A stretch of 64,000 nt of DNA from Terebella lapidaria (GCA_949152475.1 OX424558.1:41346751-41410750), one strand, 5' to 3'; positions 47,741-61,294 are shown, numbered from the stretch's first letter. Notes: generated by a model not told the origin, from the letters alone. Translations and numbers: made by a program.

Positions 47741-49190
47741 CCTAGAAATACCTTATCAATTATCAACATAATTCAAGAAGTGACTTCGAATTGACCCATG
47801 ATGACCTCCAAAAGCAAAAAACAACAATTTTGAGGAAGAAATGACCTTTGTTACTCAACACTCATCTCAATACTATATATTAAAACTTTCTTTTCACTTG
47901 GGTAATTTTTTATGGATACCAGGATTCCAAATATGGAGACAAGGCAACAAAATGTACCGGAAGATATGTTTTAGGATATTCTCGGACGATCACTGTCCGA
48001 GCAACAAAGCAGTTCGCTCGAGTGTCAATTCAATTCACGAAGAAGGCAAAAGTAGATTTCCGGTATATTGTCCGTGTTTCTGGAAAAGCTTTGTATGTTG
48101 GAGCTATCGTATTCAAATGGAAGAACTTTGGAGTGTACTTCGTATCTACTGGTTGGAAAGATCTAACATCATCTAAATACAACAGGATTGACTAGAAACC
48201 TCAGTGGTCGTCCTCGTATGAGCAAGTGAAGTGATATTGGTGTACAGGTGAGATTTTTTGTTCGGGTAGTTTTTGGTGAGTGATGTTCCACTGGAATAGG
48301 GAGGTGAATCATGGTTATTGCGAAGGTTCTCAACCACAGAATCTCAACAAAATTTTGAAAAAACAATAATAAATTTTGAAAGTTTTCACAATAGTATTTC
48401 ATTGGAGATGAACATCATAGAATATGCTGATCTCTCACAATTAAAAAGGAATTATATATGCATATATTGCATACATTTTCCAATGCATTATTTTTTACCC
48501 GAATTTTTTACCCGATTACATTCGGACCATCTGGCATGCAATCAGTAACAGACGTCCAACAAAGCACGAATCACGCTGCCACTCTGAACCTACCCTCCCC
48601 CCCCCCCCCCCCTCCCCGTGGCCACATCCTCACCCCCACGTACCACCACAGAACTGTTATAATATGATCGACTTTCACGAGCAATTTTCTGTTATAATAT
48701 GATCGACTTTCACGAGCATTTTCAGAGCAAAACTCATTTCACGGGAATAGTGGAAGAGGAATGGAAAGCGTGAAAAAAATATAATAAATGAAAAACTATC
48801 AAAGGCGTCAAGGCTGGTGACAACCGTATTATCGTTCACATTTTATTATCGCGATTTTCCGTTAAAATAATCTGTTTTGTGAAATACTAACATAACGAAA
48901 ATATAAAGCTTTGTTATGTATGTCAAAATATGCCTTAGTATTAATTTTATCCAAATCCACTTTGTTCGGTGCCAAGTCAAAACTCGAACACGCTGTATAT
49001 ATAGACTGTGACGAATCAGACATTCTAAGACAGTATTTGTAATTGTGGTAGGGTAAGCCCTCTTGCAAAATAAACAGGCTTCGTTTAAGTAGGCTAATGA
49101 AACCTAATGAAACGTGTTCTGCTCGTCTCCAGAGAATGAATTATTTCACAATCCTTTTCGCTGTTCATAGGTGAGGGAAATCACAGATGT
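47741..49190. other. Non-coding; includes a 39-bp tandem duplication and a C-run
   Basis: A C-run at about 48,597-48,612. A 39-bp unit containing ATAATATGATCGACTTTCAC is duplicated at about 48,655-48,720. No gene recognised. Confidence 0.4.
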
Positions 49191-49740
49191 AATGTAATGT
49201 AATATTTATTTCAAACCAAAATGATAAACAGTGAAGGTACAAATTTAGCATGTAGATCTTTACAATAACAAATTGGTTTGGGGATGCCCCTGAGATGAAA
49301 TTCATCTGTCGAGAAGGGCACCCCATGAGGCAGAGTACTACTTGGCATGTGTTTTTACGTACCGTGTGTCACGAAAGTGGTACTATTTTGTGATGATTGT
49401 GATGATAGGGTTTAGTGGTAATAATAGTGCTGATGTGAAAAATCAAGGTGCCAGCCCACTAGGAACATAAGTCGAGAGATAACGAAGAGAATGCGACTAG
49501 CAGTACTGCTTAACGTAATGGTTTTTGATATTTTTCATGAACAATTTCAAAGTATTCGAAGTTTTTATGTTGATGGGGAGACATGACCATAATTTGGGAC
49601 CTTGGTGTATAAACGTTTTAGAAATACGATAATTCCGACTTTGAAAATGTGAGTCAGTTCTGTGTCTAGTGTAATGAGAATGGTATTCTTCATTTATTCT
49701 GAATAGGTCTAGCAAGGGTGGTGGCATGAGAGAGGCTGTG
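49190..49740 (-). mobile_element. 3' end of a CR1/L2-type LINE
   Basis: A minus-strand frame (49,497-49,727) contains SHYTRHRTDSHFQSRNYRI and GPKLWSCLPINIKTSNTLK, the typical C-terminus of CR1/L2/Jockey-group reverse transcriptase proteins. It is followed by a UTR and an ATTAC tandem tail (AATGT repeats on the plus strand, 49,190-49,206). Confidence 0.75.
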
Positions 49741-50900
49741 GATTGGCTGCGAGTTGGATTGATGTGAAATGTTTCATCAATAGAAGTGTATAAAACAAAA
49801 CTTTGTCAAATGAGATACACCGAACCTGGTCAGCAAGAGACTAAATATTCCCTTGCATGTAAAGTCAAGAAGCAGTGACTTATGTAGATAATAACTGGTG
49901 AATGAGGCAGTTATCAATACATCTGTACTGGCACGCATTCGATGTTTTAGTTTACTGGTATTTATTCACAATATAGTGGCTGATACGACTCGGTGTATTG
50001 AAATTATTATTAGGCATATGTGAGCTATACTGGTGTACGTCTACAAGTAAAATACCAATTGAAATTATACACGTAATCGGCAGCAGTAAGCCTATGTATA
50101 ATTTACAGAAATACTGACATGTTCACTGGTGATAGCATCTCCGGATGGATTTAACACCGAATATCCACTGGTAAAAACAAACATTTATTGCAAACGGCTT
50201 CTATTCAACATGAACATCAGGGATCACCACTGCACGTGTAGCTTGACGGTCACTCTGTAATGCATAATAACAAGGAATTAAATGCCTAGAGAACTATCAA
50301 ACCAACCACACATTTTGATGTTTTCGATTGCTGTACACGGGAATGCACACAAAACAACAACTTAAAAACACATACACAGAGTCCTTTCAGCTGTTCCAAA
50401 TGACATGCCTGCATTATCATACACAGACTTCGACGTCTATTGATTAGGATAAATTTGACATGCAGTGAATGATCTTAAGGTGTGATTGCACGTAACTTAC
50501 CGGTGACTGCACTGAGGCACTTTTCCATTGACTTATAGTGTGAAAGTATAGGTAACAAAATCACCAAAACAATACAAGCCCCTGACCTAAAACTTGGCTA
50601 TCACACACACATATACTCATGGATGATGAACCGAGACATGGTTTCATAAATGATATCACGAAAGCTGTGCAATTTGATGATTAGATCAATCATTTTATAC
50701 GTTTCACCAAAACGAAGATTCGAGTGTTCTGCTTGACAAGCACTGGCTGTTGCATATATTTATTCCTTGTTGTCGTCAAAATAATGAAAATATCTAGAGC
50801 TATACTTTCTGTGAGATGAATACAATGAGTTGAACATTCATAATCCCAAACACCTCGGTGCACCCGAGTGCATATCACCTGTGAGTTTTACTGGCCTCAC
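49741..50900. other. Non-coding stretch
   Basis: No gene or recognised repeat. Confidence 0.35.
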
Positions 50901-50929
50901 TAGCTATTTGCAGCACAGCATAATCCTTT

Positions 50930-51145
50930 CGCTCGCCCTGTTGTGAGTGTATTTTGTAGACTGAGAAACAGGTCGGAAAATGACATATGAAAACGATGAA
51001 TTTAACAAATTTAACATTGCTTAGTAAGAAACAGAGTCTCGGTTAGTAATCCTTGATGGCTAATAATCAGAAAGGCAAAGTTTCACGTTGATTGGAAGTG
51101 TGTAAATTCATGAATTTGTTACCTTTATATTTACATTATAAGGGG
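50930..51145 (+). repeat. Third, diverged member of the 1.4-kb repeat family
   Basis: Collinear with about 5,795-5,995 (words such as GACTGAGAAA, AACAGAGTCTCGGTTAG and GTTACCTTTATATTTACATTATAAG). Confidence 0.55.
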
Positions 51146-51679
51146 ATGAACAGCAGGTCAATGCCAGGTTCATGACGATCACATGCAATCAATCCTTAAC
51201 AAAATTCAGTAGATCTTAATGATCTTAGCCAAATTTCAGTAGTTTTCATACCGTGAATTGTAACCTATATCTAATAATATACTATAAGTACAATAATAAT
51301 ATACATTTATAAAAGATAATGTATCCATGGCATCATCTCGGAGATTCCTTGAAAAATTAATCTAGTCAAAAACTGTGTGCAACTGTTGATATCTGTTGAT
51401 ATATATATGATGTATATTCATACACATACGCACACACACACACACGCTGGTCGGACCCAGTCGGCTTTGTTTTGCTACCGCAGCCATTCAGCCTGCATCC
51501 AGATGTTAAAAATAGTAACTTCTAGTGCGAGCCGGGTAACGAGCCATACATTTGTACGTGATTCGCATTGACTATGATTGGGGAAAACGACACGGCCGCT
51601 CGCTGCCGCGTTTTACCGTGCCCGTGCCCGCCATCCCTGCCATACCCGCGCCAGTGCCCGCATCCGCCGAATACTAATA

Positions 51680-54600
51680 GCCTATTGATGAACTTTGACC
51701 TTGACCCGAAATTTTTTTGCCGATTCGGCATATTTCATTTTCGTCGATATCTCGGAAACAGTGCGTCGTAGAGCGAAATGGACGTTATTTTCGGACTCGT
51801 CGCCCTAAACAAGCATGTCTAAGGGGTATTATGGATGAACTTTGACCTTGACCCGAAATTTTTTGCCGAGTCGGCATTTCTCATTTTCGTCGATATCTCG
51901 GAAAGGGTGCGTCGTAGAGCGAAACGGACGTTATTTTCGGACTCGTCATCCTAAACAAACATGTCTTTGGCGGGTAATATTGATGAACTTTGACCTTGAC
52001 CCGAAATTTTTTTGCCGAGTCGGAATATTTCGTTTTCGTCGATATCTCGGAAACGGTGCCTCGTAGAGCGAAACGGACGTTATTTTCGGACTCGTCGCGC
52101 CTGACAAAGATGTCTTGAGGGTATTATGGATGAACTTTGACCTTGACGAGAAATTTTTTTGCCAAGTCGGCATTTTTCGTTTTCGTCGATATCTCGGAAA
52201 CGGTGCCTCGTAGAGTGAAACGGACGTTATTTTCGGACTACTGGCTCTAGACAAACATGTCTAAGGAGTATTACAGATGAACCTTGACCTTGACCTGAAA
52301 TATTTTTTTGCTGAGTCGACATTTTTCATTTTCGTCCATATTTAGGAAACGATGTGTCGTAGAGCCCATGGCAAACATGTTTTAAATATTACGAATTAGT
52401 CCTAACACCAAAATGCCTCCAAGGCATCTTTAGGCCTTGACGTCTACTTCTCATGACTCCATGACATTGCCTTCAGCTTATATACATGTATAATTGTTCA
52501 GTAAGAGCAGAGCCCTACGGCTCTATGTTTCATTTTCGTCGATATCTCCGAAACAGTGCTTCGTAGAGCGAAACGGACGTTATTTTCAGCCTCCGCGCCC
52601 TAGACAAACATATCTAAGGGGTATTATGGCTGAACTTTGACCTTGACCTTGAATTTTTCTGCCGAGTCCGCACTTTTCGTTTTCGTTGATATCTCGGAAA
52701 CGGTGCGTCGTAGAGCGAAACGAACGTTATTTTCGGACTCGTCGCGCTACACAAACATGTCTTGATGGTATTATGGATGAACCGAAATTTTTTGCCGAGT
52801 CGGCATTTTTCGTTTTCGTCGATATCTCAGAAATGGTGCGTTGTAGAGCGAAACGGACGTTATTTTCGGACTGGTCGCACTAAACAAACATGTCTTGAGG
52901 GTATTATGGATGAACTTTGACCTTGACCCGACATTTTTTGCCGAGTCGGCATTTTTCGTTTTTGTCGATGTCTCGGAAACGTTGAGTCGTAGAGCGAAAC
53001 GGACGTTATTTTAGGACTCCGCGACCTAGACAAACACGTCTGAGGGGTATTATGGAAGAACTTCGACCTTGACCCGAAATTTTTTGCGGAGTCAGCATTT
53101 CTCATTTTCGTCGATATCTCGGAAACAGTGCTTCGTAGAGCGAAACGGACGTTATTTTCGGCCTCCGCGCCCTAGACAAACATGTCTAAGGGGTATTATG
53201 GATGAACTTTGACCTTGGCGAGAAATATTTTTGCCAAGTCGGCATTTTTCGTTTTCGTCGATATCTCAGAAACGGTGCCTCGTAGAGCGAAACGGACGTT
53301 ATTCTCGGACTCGTCGTCCAAGACAAACATGTCTTCGGGGGTATTATTGATGAACTTTGACCTTGACCCGGAATTTTTTTGCCGAGTCGGCATATTTCGT
53401 TTTCGTCGATATCTCGGAAACGGTGCCTCATAGAGCGAAACGGACGTTATTTTCGGATTCGTCGCCCTACACAAACATGTCCAAAGGGTATTGTGGATGA
53501 ACTTTGACCTTGACCCGAAATTATGGATGAACTTTGACTTTGACCCGAAATTTTTTTGCCGAGTCGGCATTGTTCGTTTTCGTCGATATCTCGGAAACAG
53601 TGCGTCGTAGAGCGAAACGGACGTTATTTTCGGACTCCACGCCCTAGACAAACATGCCTTGAGGGCATTATGAATGAATTATGACCTTGACCTGAAATTT
53701 TTTTGCCGATTCGGCATTTTTCTTTTTCGTCGATATCTCGGAAACGGTGTGTCGTAGAGCGAAACGGACGTTGTTTTCGGACTCGTCGTCCTAGACAAAC
53801 ATGTCTTGGGGGGTATTATGGATGAACTTTGACCTTGACGAGAAATTTTTTTGCCAAGTCGGCATTTTTCGTTTTCGTCGATATCTCGGAAACTGTGCCT
53901 CATAGAGCGAAACGGACGTTATTTTCGGACTCGTCACCCTAGACAAACATGTCTAAAGGGTATTATGGATGAATTTTGATCTGACCCGAAATTATGGATA
54001 AATTTTGACATTGACCTGAAATTTTTTTGCCGAGTCAGCATTTTTCGTTTTCATCGATATCTCGGAAACGGTGCGTCGTAGAACGAAACGGACGTTATTT
54101 TCGGACTCCTCGCCCTAAACAAACATGTCTAAGGGGTATTATGGATGAACTTTGACCTTGACCCGACATTTTTTGCCGAGTCGGCATTTTTCGTTTTTGT
54201 CGATGTCTCGGAAACGTTGAGTCGTAGAGCGAAACGGACGTTATTTTAGGACTCCGCGACCTAGACAAACACGTATAAGGGGTATTATGGAAGAACTTCG
54301 ACCTTGACCCGAAATTTTTTGCGGAGTCAGCATTTCTCATTTTCGTCGATATCTCGGAAACAGTGCTTCGTAGAGCGAAACGGACGTTATTTTCGGCCTC
54401 CGCGCCCTAGATAAACATGTCTAAGGGGTATTATGGATGAACTTTGACCTTGGCGAGAAATTTTTTTGCCAAGTCGGCATTTTTCGTTTTCGTCGATATC
54501 TCGGAAACGGTGTGTCGTAGAGCGAAACGGACGTTGTTTTCGGACTCGTCGTCCTAGACAAACATGTCTTGGGGGGTATTATGGATGAACTTTGACCTTG

Positions 54601-57130
54601 ACGAGAAATTTTTTTGCCAAGTCGGCATTTTTCGTTTTCGTCGATATCTCGGAAACTGTGCCTCATAGAGCGAAACGGACGTTATTTTCGGACTCCTCAC
54701 CCTAGACAAACATGTCTAAAGGGTATTATGGATGAATTTTGATCTGACCCGAAATTATGGATAAATTTTGACATTGACCTGAAATTTTTTTGCCGAGTCA
54801 GCATTTTTCGTTTTCATCGATATCTCGGAAACGGTGCGTCGTAGAACGAAACGGACGTTATTTTCGGACTCCTCGCCCTAAACAAACATGTCTAAGGGGT
54901 ATTATGGATGAACTTTGACCTTGACCCGACATTTTTTGCCGAGTCGGCATTTTTCGTTTTTGTCGATGTCTCGGAAACGTTGAGTCGTAGAGCGAAACGG
55001 ACGTTATTTTAGGACTCCGCGACCTAGACAAACACGTCTAAGGGGTATTATGGAAGAACTTCGACCTTGACCCGAAATTTTTTGCGGAGTCAGCATTTCT
55101 CATTTTCGTCGATATCTCGGAAACAGTACTTCGTAGAGCGAAACGGACGTTATTTTCGGCCTCCGCGCCCTAGACAAACATGTCTAAGGGGTATTATGGA
55201 TGAACTTTGACCTTGGCGAGAAATTTTTTTGCCAAGTCGGCATTTTTCGTTTTCGTCGATATCTCAGAAACGGACGTTATTCTCGGACTCCTCGTCCAAG
55301 ACAAACATGTCTTCGGGGGTATTATTGATGAACTTTGACCTTGACCCGGAATTTTTTTGCCGAGTCGGCATATTTCGTTTTCGTCGATATCTCGGAAACG
55401 GTGCCTCATAGAGCGAAGCGGACGTTATTTTCGGATTCGTCGCCCTACACAAACATGTCCAAAGGGTATTGTGGATGAACTTTGACCTTGACCCGAAATT
55501 ATGGATGAACTTTGACTTTGACCCGAAATTTTTTTGCCGAGTCGGCATTGTTCGTTTTCGTCGATATCTCGGAAACAGTGCGTCGTAGAGCGAAACGGAC
55601 GTTATTTTCGGACTCCACGCCCTAGACAAACATGCCTTGAGGGCATTATGGATGAATTATGATCTTGACCTGAAATTTTTTTGCCGATTCGGCATTTTTC
55701 GTTTTCGTCGATATCTCGGAAACGGTGTGTCGTAGAGCGAAACGGACGTTGTTTTCGGACTCGTCGTCCTAGACAAACATGTCTTGGGGGGTATTATGGA
55801 TGAACTTTGACCTTGACGAGAAATTTTTTTGCCAAGTCAGCATTTTTCGTTTTCGTCGATATCTCGGAAACTGTGCCTCATAGAGCGAAACGGACGTTAT
55901 TTTCGGACTCGTCACCCTAGACAAACATGTCTAAAGGGTATTATGGATGAATTTTGATCTGACCCGAAATTATGGATAAATTTTGACATTGACCTGAAAT
56001 TTTTTTGCCGAGTCAGCATTTTTCGTTTTCATCGATATCTCGGAAACGGTGCGTCGTAGAACGAAACGGACGTTATTTTCGGACTCCTCGCCCTAAACAA
56101 ACATGTCTAAGGGGTATTATGGATGAACTTTGACCTTGACCCGAAATTTTTTGCCGAGTCGGCATTTCTCATATTCGTCAATTTCTCGGAAACGGTGCGT
56201 CGTAGAGCGAAACGGACGTTATTTTCGGACTCGTTGCGCTAGACAAACATGGCTTGAGGGTATTATGGATGAACTTTGACCTTGACCCGAAATTTTTTTG
56301 CCGAGCCGGCATTTTTCGTTTTCGTCGATATTTCGGAAACGGTGAGTCTTATTGCGAAACGGATGTTGTTTTCAGACTCGTGGCTCTAGACAAACATGTC
56401 TAAGGGGTATTACAGATGAACTTTGACCTTGACCTGAAATGTTTTTTTTTGCTGAGTCAACATTTTTCATTTTCGTCCATATCTAGGAAACGATGTGTCG
56501 TAGAGCCCATGGCAAACATGTTTTAAATATTACGAATTAGTCCTAATACCGAAATGCCTCCAAGACATCTTTAGGCCTTGACTTCTAGTTCTCATGACTT
56601 CAGGACATGACCTTCAGCTTACATGTATAACAGTCCGGTCAGAGCAGAGCCCTACGGCTCTATGTTTCATTTTCGTCGATATATCGGAAACTGTGCTTCG
56701 TAGAGCGAAACGGACGTTATTTTCGGCCTCCCCGCCCTAGACAAACATGTCTAAGGGGTATTATGGATGAACTTTGACCTTGACCTTGAATTTTTCTGCT
56801 GAGTCGGTATTTTTTGTTTTCGTCGATATCTTGGAAACGGTGGGTCGTAGCGCAAAACCGGCCTTATTTTCGGACTCGGCGCCCAAGACAAACATGTCTA
56901 ATGCTAAGGGGTATTATGGATGAACTTTGACCTCGACCTGAAATTTGTTTGCCGAGTCAGCATTTATTTGATATTTCGGAAACGGTGCATCGTAGAGCGA
57001 AACAGACAAAATGTCTAAGGGGTATTATGGATTAAGTTGATTATTATGATTGGCCTGAAAATTTTTTGCTGAGTCAACATTTTTCATTTTCGTCGATATC
57101 TTGGAAGCAGTGTGTCATAGAGCCCATGGT
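51680..57130 (+). repeat. 148-bp satellite, array 3 (over 30 units, higher-order structure)
   Basis: Same unit as arrays 1 and 2. Blocks of several units recur: about 52,860-53,105 matches 54,095-54,340 (and again about 54,900), 53,680-53,903 matches 54,421-54,666, and 53,196-53,651 matches 55,250-55,629. Two non-satellite interruptions of about 165 bp (52,372-52,540 and 56,512-56,680) share AATGCCTCCAAGGCATCTTT and GAGCCCTACGGCTC. A third, partial copy ends the array at about 57,128-57,210. The many minus-strand frames in the array are periodicity artefacts. Confidence 0.9.
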
Positions 57131-57639
57131 AAACATGGTATAAATATTATAAATTAGTCTTAACACCGAAATGCCTCCAAGGCATCTTTAGGCCTTGACG
57201 TCTAGTTCCACTGTATATTTGATTCATACCAATGCATTTTATTACTGACGATAAATGAGTAAGACTCCTTTAAAATTCAAAGTGGCTGATGCAGGCACAC
57301 CTGCATGTCTCATCCACCTCCTGATGGTGTACTTCATTAACTTGATGAACATTTTTCTATTTTTTTCTAAATATCCAACCCTGAATTCTAACTCGAGTGT
57401 GAGGCAGGAAGGGAAGAGCTTCTGAAAATGCCAAAACAGAATTTGCACTCTACACTCTAAGTCTGGCCACACATCCACGGATACAAATTCACTGAGCTGC
57501 TGAAAGGACATGTTTCTCGACACATTGGTATCGCATTCTCTCGCAATAAACATGCAACGAATACGCAAGTACGAAGTTTCCGAACGAACCGATTCCGTCA
57601 TGCAATGTCAGGCAAAATCCAAAAATGTTCATGCCATGG

Positions 57640-57817
57640 CACTTCATTAACCTCAAAATATGGCCATGTGGGGTCAAAGTAGCTTTTTGGAAAGCGTAGG
57701 CATTTCCTGTCTCACATGCTGCACCCATCATGAAGTCCCGCTGCTTATTGTAACAGATTGTGTATACTCAACAATCAAATTGTGATGACTTCCAACGAAT
57801 TTCTTGAACGCCGTCTC
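57640..57817 (-). mobile_element. Penelope-like relic, 3' fragment (split by the Transib-like copy 2)
   Basis: Matches 46,560-46,715: GGCATTTCCTG..., CACCCATCATGAAGTCCC and, on the minus strand, peptide AFKKFVGSHHNLIVEYTQSV against AFKKFYGRHHDLVDKYSKSM. The rest continues at 61,295-61,375, on the other side of the Transib-like element. Confidence 0.65.
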
Positions 57818-60800
57818 CACAGTGCCGAAACCGACTATGGTAGCGCGCATTACCATAATCAAAAATGGCGGCAGGTGTTTGTGGTTCGAATTTGATCGAG
57901 CATAACAACTTGAATTAAAGGCTATTTTGAAGCATTCAGGAGTCTGTGATATAAAGTTGACTGTGCTGCACAATATTAATAAGGCGAGTTGCAGAAAAAT
58001 AGGCTTATTCTACGAGATATCGGCGACTGAAAATCGTGGCTGACTATGGTAACGCCTGAGTCCAAGGATACATTGACTATGGTAACGCATAGTGTCGACT
58101 ATGGTAATGCATTCGTTACTTCACTACAAATAAAACATATATCACAAGAATTGAACTGTAATTTATACGATATTCATATTTATGAAAGCTGGTTAAATTG
58201 TACTGAGATATTGGGATAAGAGAGTCCGAACTCCGTTTGGTGATATAACATTTATTTGATGTTGATTACATATATGCAGTACGTGTACGCCTGATATAAT
58301 GATATACCACACAGGTAGGATAATAAGAAACGAAGAAGGTTGAAAAAGTTTGTTTTAGGCGATACAACGTACTGCACCAAAAATTATATTAGCTTAAAAA
58401 AGCTAATAATAGAAATGATAGTTTCAAGAGTGAATTCAAAGCGTACGTGGGATACATGGATATAGTTGTACAATATACGTTTAGATGGGAATGATTAAAC
58501 GTGATAACTGACAAGTAATAAGTTATATACAGAATAAATGGGATACAATAACGAACAATACCACATGTGTGATATAGCAGGAAACAAAGACATGACTAAA
58601 CAACTAAGATAATACACATGTATACCAGTCATGATACAATACACTCGAAATAAATGAGGTTTTGGTTGAATTACTATGGCGCCCCGTTCGTGCCACAAAA
58701 AAAGAGAAGTTAATTTTTTTTCTAACTCATACGTATGAGATAATATGTCATACGTATGAGATAAAAAGTCATACGTATGAGATAGTAACACATACGTATG
58801 AGATACTAAGTCATACGTAGGAGATACTAACTCATACGTATGAAATACTTATCTCATACGTATGAAATACTTATCACATACGTAGGAGATACTATGTCAT
58901 ACGTAGGAGATACTGTATTAAGTCATACATATAAGATAGTAAGTCATACGTATGGAATACTAACACATACGTAGGAGATACTAAAATTTCTATATACCCG
59001 ACACCGCCATGGAAATAGAAGTAATATGTGTGTCCTCCGTGTTTTCCATGTAACCTTCTTGCTTCTTTTACGCTCTCCATGACAATTTCACATATCTATC
59101 TACTTATAAAGAACTATCTCATACGTATAAGATAAGTATCTCATACGTATGTGTTAGTATCTCATACGTATGACATGTTATCTCATACGTATGATTTATA
59201 ATCTCATACGTATGATTTATAATCTCATACGTATGTGTTAACAACTCATACGTATGTGTTAACAACTCATACGTATGTGTTAACAACTCATACGTATGTG
59301 TTAACAACTCATACGTATGTGTTAACAACTCATACGTATGTGTTAATAACTCATACGTATGTGTTAATAAGTCATACGTATGTGTTAGTATCTCCTACGT
59401 ATGACTTAGTATCTCATACGTATGACTTATTATCTCATACGTATGACTTATTATCTCATACGTATGAGATACTATCTCATATATTTAACAGAAAATTAAT
59501 TTTCTGTTTCTCGTCCCCGCCCGCCTGTTTTCAAAAGCAGCCCCCAGGATTTTTTTTATTTGCGATTGTCAAATAAAAAATAAAAAGTGTTCCCACCATT
59601 ATTTTGAAGATAGTGAATGACCGGGACACCGAATCACAGCATGCAACTTGAGCATATATTTAACTTACCTCCTTGTTTTCACTCTCCTCCAAATGAGAGA
59701 AAGACGCTACCAGTTTTCAAAAACAGTTATTCTATGTGGTTACGTGTATGTAATAATACATATAAAGTTGTGATCATTAATTGATTTACTATATTCCTGA
59801 TGTATACTTCAAAGGGCATATTAAATACTAGAACGGTTCTCCACAATTACTCATCATTGAAATATATTATCAACTGTCGGTTTTTTATAATAATACTACT
59901 AGTACATAAAATCATCCTGTCTGTGCCGACTGCTAGGATGATGGCACACCAGGCAGTTGTGCCAAGGTGCCCGGCGAAGAGGTTTCAAGCCTCTAGAAAT
60001 GAAATCATTAAAGTCATGTGTTACACATGATTTCAATTCTAAAGGCTTGATTTATTTGGGCTTGAATGCGTCTGTGCGCAAGTGTTTTTTCAATCAATCA
60101 ATAAATCAAATTTATTTTCATTTCATACGTATAAAATGTCATCCCACCAAAAATAAAAAAATAAAAGTGCCTCCCTACCCAATTTTCTCTTGTGCTGAGG
60201 ACGGTATTTTTTGCAAAATAAAAAATAAAAAGTCCCTCCCTACCCAGTTTTGAAAAAAATAGGAGGACGAGAAACAGAATAATAATTTTCTTAGGCCAGA
60301 CAAACATGGTTTATTATCGATAGGATAAAAGTCCTAGATAGAAAACAAGATGAACGGTGCCACAGGTATGACCCTCAGGCCCCACACATTCCTTCTGTAA
60401 TCTCCATTTTGCCTTCTCTTTCGCCTTTTAGGTACGATTGTTGTCGTGAAAAGGCACCGACATAGCCTACATTAATGGTGATCCATGTTCACACGACAAA
60501 AACACCCGTCTGCCTACAGATTCTATACAAATCGCGCTCAAATATCGTCAATTTACATGCGACTCGAACGCAAAGTGTGACCAGTGACGGTCGCCGCGAC
60601 CAGATCGCATGCGACTGACGTGCAACCGAGTCGCTGCAACTGACTCGCATAGTCTGAGGGCAAGCTTGAATCAAACCTTCTTTGTCTCCCGTTTTTGAAA
60701 TTCCTAAATATTTCTGACAATTTGATGGGAAATGCACAGATTTGTGAAAATTCAAATGTGGCTTTATGCCAGACCCTGCGCTTAATCGACAACTTGGTGT

Positions 60801-61294
60801 TTCTCATCATGTGTAGCATAGGTCTGAAATAATAACATTGATGGAGTTGCTGACTTGTGTACAGTAATAAAATCGCATATGTTTTTTTTATATGGATTTG
60901 TGATAAAATAACAGATGATTCGAGTGTTCAACACATATATTCTACCCCTCAAATCATTGTTATATTGACAAAGAACTGTGTTTGTGTACGAAAGCCCCAT
61001 CGCATTACCATAGTCATTGAATTTCCTACAAATCACATTACCATAGTCTGACATTCGCGTTACCCTAGTCAGGGCACAATTGTCCACACTCCGTTTCCAC
61101 TGATATATCACCAAGTGACTCATTGCACATAATCGGGATTAACCTACATGTATCGATTTCGCTATATTTCGAAGATCCCCTCGATTTATACACGTTATAT
61201 GCATATAAATTCACGAGCAAATTCGAACCACAAGTGCCTGTCGCCATTTTTGACTATGGTAATGCGCGTTACCATAGTCGGTTTCGGCACTGTG
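57818..61294 (-). mobile_element. Transib/RAG-like non-autonomous transposon, copy 2 (inverted)
   Basis: 3,477 bp, the reverse complement of copy 1 at well over 99% identity as far as I compared by eye. The length difference of 21 bp equals one unit of the palindromic array. I noticed two substitutions, near 60,290 and 60,534. CACAGTG lies at both ends, with a perfect 5-bp duplication GTCTC (57,813-57,817; 61,295-61,299). Both flanks are homologous to one uninterrupted stretch at 46,690-46,790, so the insertion site is independently confirmed. No transposase is encoded. Confidence 0.85.

Larger units (their letters stand above)
44934..51679. mobile_element. 6.7-kb insertion with GC-rich inverted ends, splitting a satellite array
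   Basis: The left end, GGCTATTAGTGATCAGCGGG, followed by GC-rich GGCGCGGGTATG sequence, recurs inverted at 51,600-51,679 (ending ACTAATAGCC). Satellite sequence resumes right after the right end. The flanks TCTTGATG and TATTGATG agree at 7 of 8 positions, which could be an 8-bp target duplication or chance within the satellite. Inside are retroelement fragments (46.5-47.2, 49.2-49.7 kb) and unassigned sequence. It may be a single element or a composite. Confidence 0.5.

Noticed and set aside
51946..55629. Arg/Lys-rich proteins encoded by the satellite
   Set aside because: Frames recur with the satellite period, are overlapped by frames on the other strand and show no splice or start context.
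57128..57215. Helitron 3' end (hairpin followed by CTAG)
   Set aside because: A hairpin and CTAG are present, but in the two internal copies (52,440 and 56,580) the homology continues past that point, so it is not a terminus.
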